In this document: positions 59,311 through 64,000 of the stretch, one piece after another
Layout: each line of letters opens with the position of its first letter
How positions within the stretch are numbered: the first letter of the stretch is position 1
Source: Proteles cristata cristata
Taxonomy: Eukaryota > Chordata > Mammalia > Carnivora > Hyaenidae
Length of the DNA: 64,000 nucleotides
Reading direction: 5' to 3'
Assembly: GCA_017311185.1 (NCBI GenBank)
Contig: JAESUZ010005173.1
Coordinates: 434,001 to 498,000 of the forward strand
Notes under the pieces: generated by a model
The model's database searches: none
Seen by the model: the letters and a program-made list of their open reading frames with translations, nothing else
What the model was told of the DNA's origin: nothing
Position numbers and translations under genes: made by a program

Positions 59311-62300
59311 GTGCTACTTAAGAGATGCAAATTAGATTTGATGAAAACAGAAGATTTACACCATCCAGAAAAAGACTACAAGGAGGTAATTCAACTCAAA
59401 TAATAATTATTGATTGGCATCTCTCTTGCTGTTTACCTTCAAAGGTCTCTAACGAAGTCACAGATTAAGTACATATCCAAGACATCTGGGAAGAATAGAT
59501 TTAGGCTAGAGCCTGGCTCCCAGAGATATCTGACCTAGGATACAGATAGCCTTTATCCCCTTCGGTAGAGAGGAGTGATGTAACATTATACTAATAATTT
59601 TCAGGTTGGATATTATTGATATACTGATTATATAGCTGCTTTCCTATGGGTTCTAGCAGAAATATAAAGTAGCATGCAGAAAATGCATGCATTCTAAAAA
59701 GTAGAGCTATGACTAAAAGAAGGCTAACACCACCCTAAGTCATTCTACTAAGCAAGAAATTTTTATCTTAGTATCCCTCTACCGAACAACTGTCACTTAT
59801 GTATGTTATCAGATTTACATTCCTTTCACTGACTTCTTTCAAGTCATTTTATAATCTAAGTCATATTGCATTTATTCACTTTTCTCTTTTGTAATATTAG
59901 CTAATTCTATTGTCAGCCTTCTCACACTATCTTCTGTTCTTTCCTTGAAAGTTATCCACCTACACAGATTATCCTTTCCAATATTAATAATGTAAGCAAT
60001 ATATTTTTGCCATCAATTATATGATATCCTGTCATGCCAATTCATCATTTCATACATACTTGTGCTTTATTGGAAAATGTGTTGTGAGAGATCTGATGAT
60101 AGATTATATATCTTATTCTTTTTTATATCTCTTCTAGTCATCCTAGGATTACAGTGAATTAGAAGATAAATCACTTGAATTGATTGACACTTTCCCAAAT
60201 GTCATCAGTCTATTTCTGCATTAAAAGGAAAAATCTGAGCACTCATTTTGTTATTCTTTTACTTAAGTGTACAGTTATTGTGTATTCTCAGAAGAAAATA
60301 TGAAATTATTCCAGGTACACTTTTTCCCAAATAGAATTGTAGAATCAAGAAAATATTTAATACTCTGAGTACACAAAAGTTTTAGAATTCAGTGACTCTT
60401 ATTTTTATTTAGCTAAAAACTATTTAAATCATAATGCTAAAAGAAGAATAAATTAAGTGATAACTCTATTCATATGCAAAACAAATAGTATCATGATCTT
60501 AAGAGAAGTAAAAACAGAACTTTTTTCTTAGTGACATCCATAAATCAAAGGAATTATATCATTTGGGTTTCCACACATACAATTTTGATAGTGTATTGTA
60601 TATTTTAAACCATTTTTGGATCATTGAAATTGTAGCCAGTGCCACTTTTCCTGAATTAATATCTTGCCTTTTTACAGAAAAAATTCTAAAATGTATAAAT
60701 ATAACTCTTTTATTAGATGCTTAGTGTGCTATGATATTCAAATTGTGTATATGATTATAAGAATTGTCCATTTCCATAAATCAATTGCCTAGATTAATCA
60801 AAATGTTTGCCAATTACAACAGGTGCTTTTTATGTACTGTCAGTTGAAGGGATTATAAAAATTATAGCAGTAGATTAAGTTCAGCTATGTACTTCACATT
60901 TGAGGAGCTATTATCCACTTATTTGAAGAATGATACATTTATTATATTAACATATTTTCAACTTTACAATATCAAGTATTATAATAAAGTGCCACATATT
61001 GTGAAAGCAGAATAAATTATAACCCATTATTAAAATAAAAATGATAAGGAAGAGAGACTTGGAAAACAGAGTGAGACAGAACAACTAAGAACACAATGAC
61101 TGGAAGGGTTGGTATAGGGTCAGGTCAGCCTGTCTTTTCTGAACATACAGCTGGGAGAATTAAAACATCCACATTCAGTGCAGATACAAGGAGTGAGTTT
61201 CTGTAAAAGCATTCAGGAGCTGTCACTTCTATAATCCCAATTTTATTTAACTATTGAATTCTAACTATATTGGGGAAGCAGTGATGAGTTGGAGTCTTGA
61301 GAAAAAATAACCACAACAACAATTATAGGTTTCATGTTGTAGCATATTTTAAATACAATCAAGTATTTTATGAAGTAGATCTCATAATATTGGCCTAGAT
61401 CATATACCTTAGAAAATAACTAAATGTATAATATGATTTAAATGATAATGTTAGTAGAAGATCCTATTATTTGATTATAGGTATTCATATATATGTATAT
61501 ATTTGAATATACATATTTCATAATAAAGGCATAATTTTGAATGCTCTTAATGGTGGCCAACTGTTTACTGCAGGTTTACACATACTTTTGATGGCAAAAG
61601 TGTCATCCTGTAAGTTTCGTTCACTGCATGACTAATTCAGATATTGAGATTAAATATATTTCAGTAGCCAGATATTGAATACAAGCACAGATGGAATTTC
61701 TTCTTCTAACAGAGAATACACTTCAGTTAATACTAAATTTGACATGTGTGCACCTGAGGACCTTCAATAGCCAAGTAATTTAGAAAGATGATCTTCTGAA
61801 GAGAAACTGGAGAGTAAGTTATTAAAGCAATTATCTCTAAATGAGAAATGAGGAATCTTAAATCTGTTTTTATCCAAATCTCAAGTGGTTAATACATGAT
61901 TCTGCATGAATCAAAAAAGATTCTTTGGATTTCCAATCTGACCTCACCTCGAAAACCGATTTGTCACTTAAACATCTCATCCTCCTGCCTATGAAGAACA
62001 ACAACAAAAAATACTTTTTGTCCCTTTTACATTTAGTTAACATTTGTTGCATTAATATGTACAAATAAATGGAAGCTTACAGTGTGAAAATGATACAAAG
62101 CAAGTTAGGACCCAAAGTTGTTATGAATATTGCCACATCTGATTTGTTCTATAACACATAGCTGATAAATTTTAATTGACTCGACAACCTCTGATTTTCT
62201 TTTGAATACACAGGGTCAATATTTGATTTCAAAGCTTTAATAAAGATTGAGTTGTTGTATTGTCATTTGAGATTATCCAGTAAACTCATAGATTTTATAA

Positions 62301-62543
62301 ACCGGATTATTACACGAAATATGAAGAAATTGCATTATGTTGCTTAAAATTTAACTTCTATTAAATTGACATTGGTACATGTAATTTTCAGCATGCACTA
62401 TAGTATTTCAAAGAGAAGTAAAACTATCCATGTGAATTTTCTTGCCACATAGGGGTGAAATAGAGAAGGAGGAGGGAAGAATTAGGGGTTGGAAGAAAAT
62501 GGAAGATAAGGGTTTGGAAGGGGATTTAATTCTCAACATATAC
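59311..62543. other. Unique AT-rich DNA
   Basis: More than 3 kb without SINE, L1 or tandem arrays that I recognise. It contains one copy (60742-60811) of a 70-bp direct repeat also found at 63695-63764. No coding frame of note. Confidence 0.5.
60742..60811 (+). repeat. 70-bp direct repeat, copy 1
   Basis: About 80% identical by eye to 63695-63764, same orientation, sharing the core CTAGATTAATCA. Family unknown. Confidence 0.7.
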
Positions 62544-62559
62544 AAGATTGTCTGAAATT

Positions 62560-62777
62560 GCTTTTTTTAAAAAATTTTTAATGTTTTATTTATTTCTGAG
62601 AGAGAGAGAGTGTCAGCAGGGGAAGGTCAGAGAGAGAGGGAGATATAGAATCTGAAACAGGCTCCAGGCTCTGAGCTGTCAGCACAGAGCCCGATGTGGG
62701 TCTCGAATCCATGAACCGTGAGATCAGGACCTGAGATGAAGTCGAACACTTAACCGACTGAACCACCCAGGCACCCC
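62560..62777 (-). mobile_element. CAN-SINE (feliform type)
   Basis: Minus-strand SINE ending CCACCCAGGCACCCC. 16-bp duplication with two changes: AAGATTGTCTGAAATT (62544-62559) and AAGAGTGTTTGAAATT (62778-62793). Confidence 0.94.
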
Positions 62778-62798
62778 AAGAGTGTTTGAAATTTCATT

Positions 62799-62817
62799 GA
62801 TCCTTTTTTAAGTCTAT

Positions 62818-62857
<40 letters not shown>

Positions 62858-63036
62858 GAGAGAAAGAGAGAGAAAGAATGAGCAGGGGAAGGGTAGAGAG
62901 AGAAGAGAATCCCAAACAGGCTCCATGCTGCTGATGCAGAGCCCCATGAGTGGCTCAAAGTCACATACTGTGAGATCATGACCTGAGTGGAAGTCACGAG
63001 TCAGTTGCTTAACTGAATGAGCCACCCAGGTGCCTG
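62799..63036 (-). mobile_element. CAN-SINE, adjacent second insertion
   Basis: Minus-strand SINE with a (TTTA)11-like tail (62815-62856), ending CCACCCAGGTGCC. Duplication TGAAATTTCATT (62787-62798) and TGAAATTTTATT (63037-63048). It reuses the duplicated site of the SINE at 62560. Confidence 0.92.
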
Positions 63037-63048
63037 TGAAATTTTATT

Positions 63049-63269
63049 AAGTCTTAGATGTTTTTTCTATATGGACTTTCAAGAATAAGGGTACTTATAG
63101 AGAATAAAGTAAAAGTGATTGCTGCTAAATAAATATTAAACCATTACCTAGAAAGGTGGCTAGCTACTTATGGACAATATATAAATGGGCTGTAGTTTTT
63201 AATCATTTACATTTTCTTAACTGGGGTTTTCTAAAGATAAGATTTTGGTAAGTTACTAATGATTTAAAT
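63049..63269. other. Unique DNA, nothing recognised
   Basis: No repeat or gene recognised. Confidence 0.45.
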
Positions 63270-63575
63270 CACAATTGAATACAGTTACAACATACACAAA
63301 ATGAAACATATAAAATCATAAGTGTACAGTTTAAAGAATTATAATAAAGTGAGAAGACTCAACAAATAAGGCATTACTCTCAAACTAGTTTTTTATTCTC
63401 CCCGATTTATTACCTCAATCCTCCCCCTAAGAAGTAAGCTCCTTTCTGACTTATAAATTCATAGATTAGTTTTGCCACTTTGGAAACTTCTGTAATGGAA
63501 ACCATGCAAATATATGTTTTGTGACTGGATTAATATTCTCTATATAATTTATCATACATATTGGATATGATCCAT
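63270..63575 (-). mobile_element. LINE-1 3'UTR fragment
   Basis: Antisense old L1 3' region: ACAAAATGAAACATATAAAATCATAAGTGTACAG, TTCATAGATTAGTTTTGCCACTTTGGAA, TATGTTTTGTGACTGG. Confidence 0.6.
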
Positions 63576-63599
63576 CTTCTTTTCTTCAGTTAATGCTCT

Positions 63600-64000
63600 G
63601 TCTCATCTCTCTTTCATTTTCTCTGGGACTCCAATATCATTTATGCTGCACTCACTGTACCCTATAGATCGTCTATATTTTTTTTAACCTTATGATTGTG
63701 CATAAGATAACAAGAACTGCCCATTTTCATATATCATCTGTCTAGATTAATCAGTATGCTTGCCTGAGTTTCAGACTGCATTTTCTTCTCATTTATCTTC
63801 CCGTCAACTAACTCTTTGACTTCCAAAAATCTGTAGTAAAATCGACCCATTACATTTTGAATTTCAGTTATTCTGACTTCAGTTTTGGAATTTCTGTTTA
63901 ATTATTGCTTTACAATGTCTCTTTTTCTGCTGAAAAATTTTATCTTCGGGATCTGGATTTTATATCAGATCTGTCTTTGGGCTGATTCAATTTTTCCACT
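63600..64000 (-). mobile_element. Possible LINE-1 5' part (ORF1 region), cut by the window edge
   Basis: CATTTTCTCTGGGACTCCAATATCATTTATG and TTTTGAATTTCAGTTATTCTGACTTCAGTTTTGGAATTTCTGTTTAATTATT recall antisense L1 sequence found around the 5' part of old elements. Weak; it runs off the window end. Confidence 0.35.
63695..63764 (+). repeat. 70-bp direct repeat, copy 2
   Basis: Partner of 60742-60811. It falls inside the possible L1 remnant, so the pair may belong to an L1 or another old family that I did not recognise. Confidence 0.7.

Noticed and set aside
1..64000. tRNA genes
   Set aside because: The many tRNA-like A/B box matches all belong to SINEs with CT-rich bodies and A-rich tails. 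None folds into an isolated tRNA with a proper 3' acceptor stem by inspection.
1..64000. CRISPR arrays, bacterial operons, phage or plasmid features
   Set aside because: Sequence is clearly vertebrate. Tandem repeats present are microsatellites without spacers.

Overview
This 64 kb window is AT-rich mammalian intergenic DNA, and I find no intact host protein-coding gene, exon, tRNA or rRNA in it. It comes from a carnivore, very probably a cat-family or other feliform genome. The evidence is 29 copies of the tRNA-Lys-derived CAN-SINE (SINEC) family. Many have the feliform form: a head with GGCGCC...GGGTGGCTCAG, a tRNA-like B box, then CAGCACAGAGCC, a (CT/GA)-rich block and an A-rich tail. There are also carnivore-type LINE-1 copies, including one near-full-length element with a G-rich 5'UTR and 3'UTR.

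Layout. 1-4.3 kb: unique AT-rich DNA with old L1 3'-end fragments, a MIR and two SINEs. 4.35-6.26 kb: an L1 ORF2 fragment with a classic 5' inversion (twin priming). 6.6-7.1 kb: two oppositely oriented SINEs, one nested in the tail of the other. 9.3 kb: a hAT-type DNA transposon fossil. 11.4-13.3 kb: a SINE, an MLT2-like ERVL LTR and a long L2 fragment. 15-30 kb: many minus-strand SINEs, MIR/L2 fossils, a MaLR LTR, an 83-bp direct repeat pair, a roughly 60-bp long-range inverted repeat and decayed L1. 30-39 kb: a pyrimidine pentamer microsatellite, an L1 3' end abutting an MLT1 LTR, then mostly unique DNA. 39.7-46.4 kb: the near-full-length L1 (5'UTR, broken ORF1, broken ORF2, 3'UTR). 47.9-48.6 kb: an unclassified LTR-like block with internal tandem repeats. 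49-57 kb: MIR, SINEs and a miniature L1 that joins an L1 5'UTR-like piece directly to an L1 3' end. 57.2-59.3 kb: a second inverted L1, also internally deleted and carrying a SINE. 59.3-64 kb: unique DNA, two SINEs that landed at one site, and L1 remnants.

Nothing here works as a pathway. The layers of insertion give a relative order: L2/MIR/hAT first, then ERVL/MaLR LTRs and old L1, then carnivore L1, then SINEs, some still carrying perfect target-site duplications. I see no new genetic system. The most unusual items are structural: the miniature L1 (52.9-53.4 kb), the long inverted repeat at 25 kb, and two independent L1 inversions. All family names come from remembered consensus sequences, not from a search.
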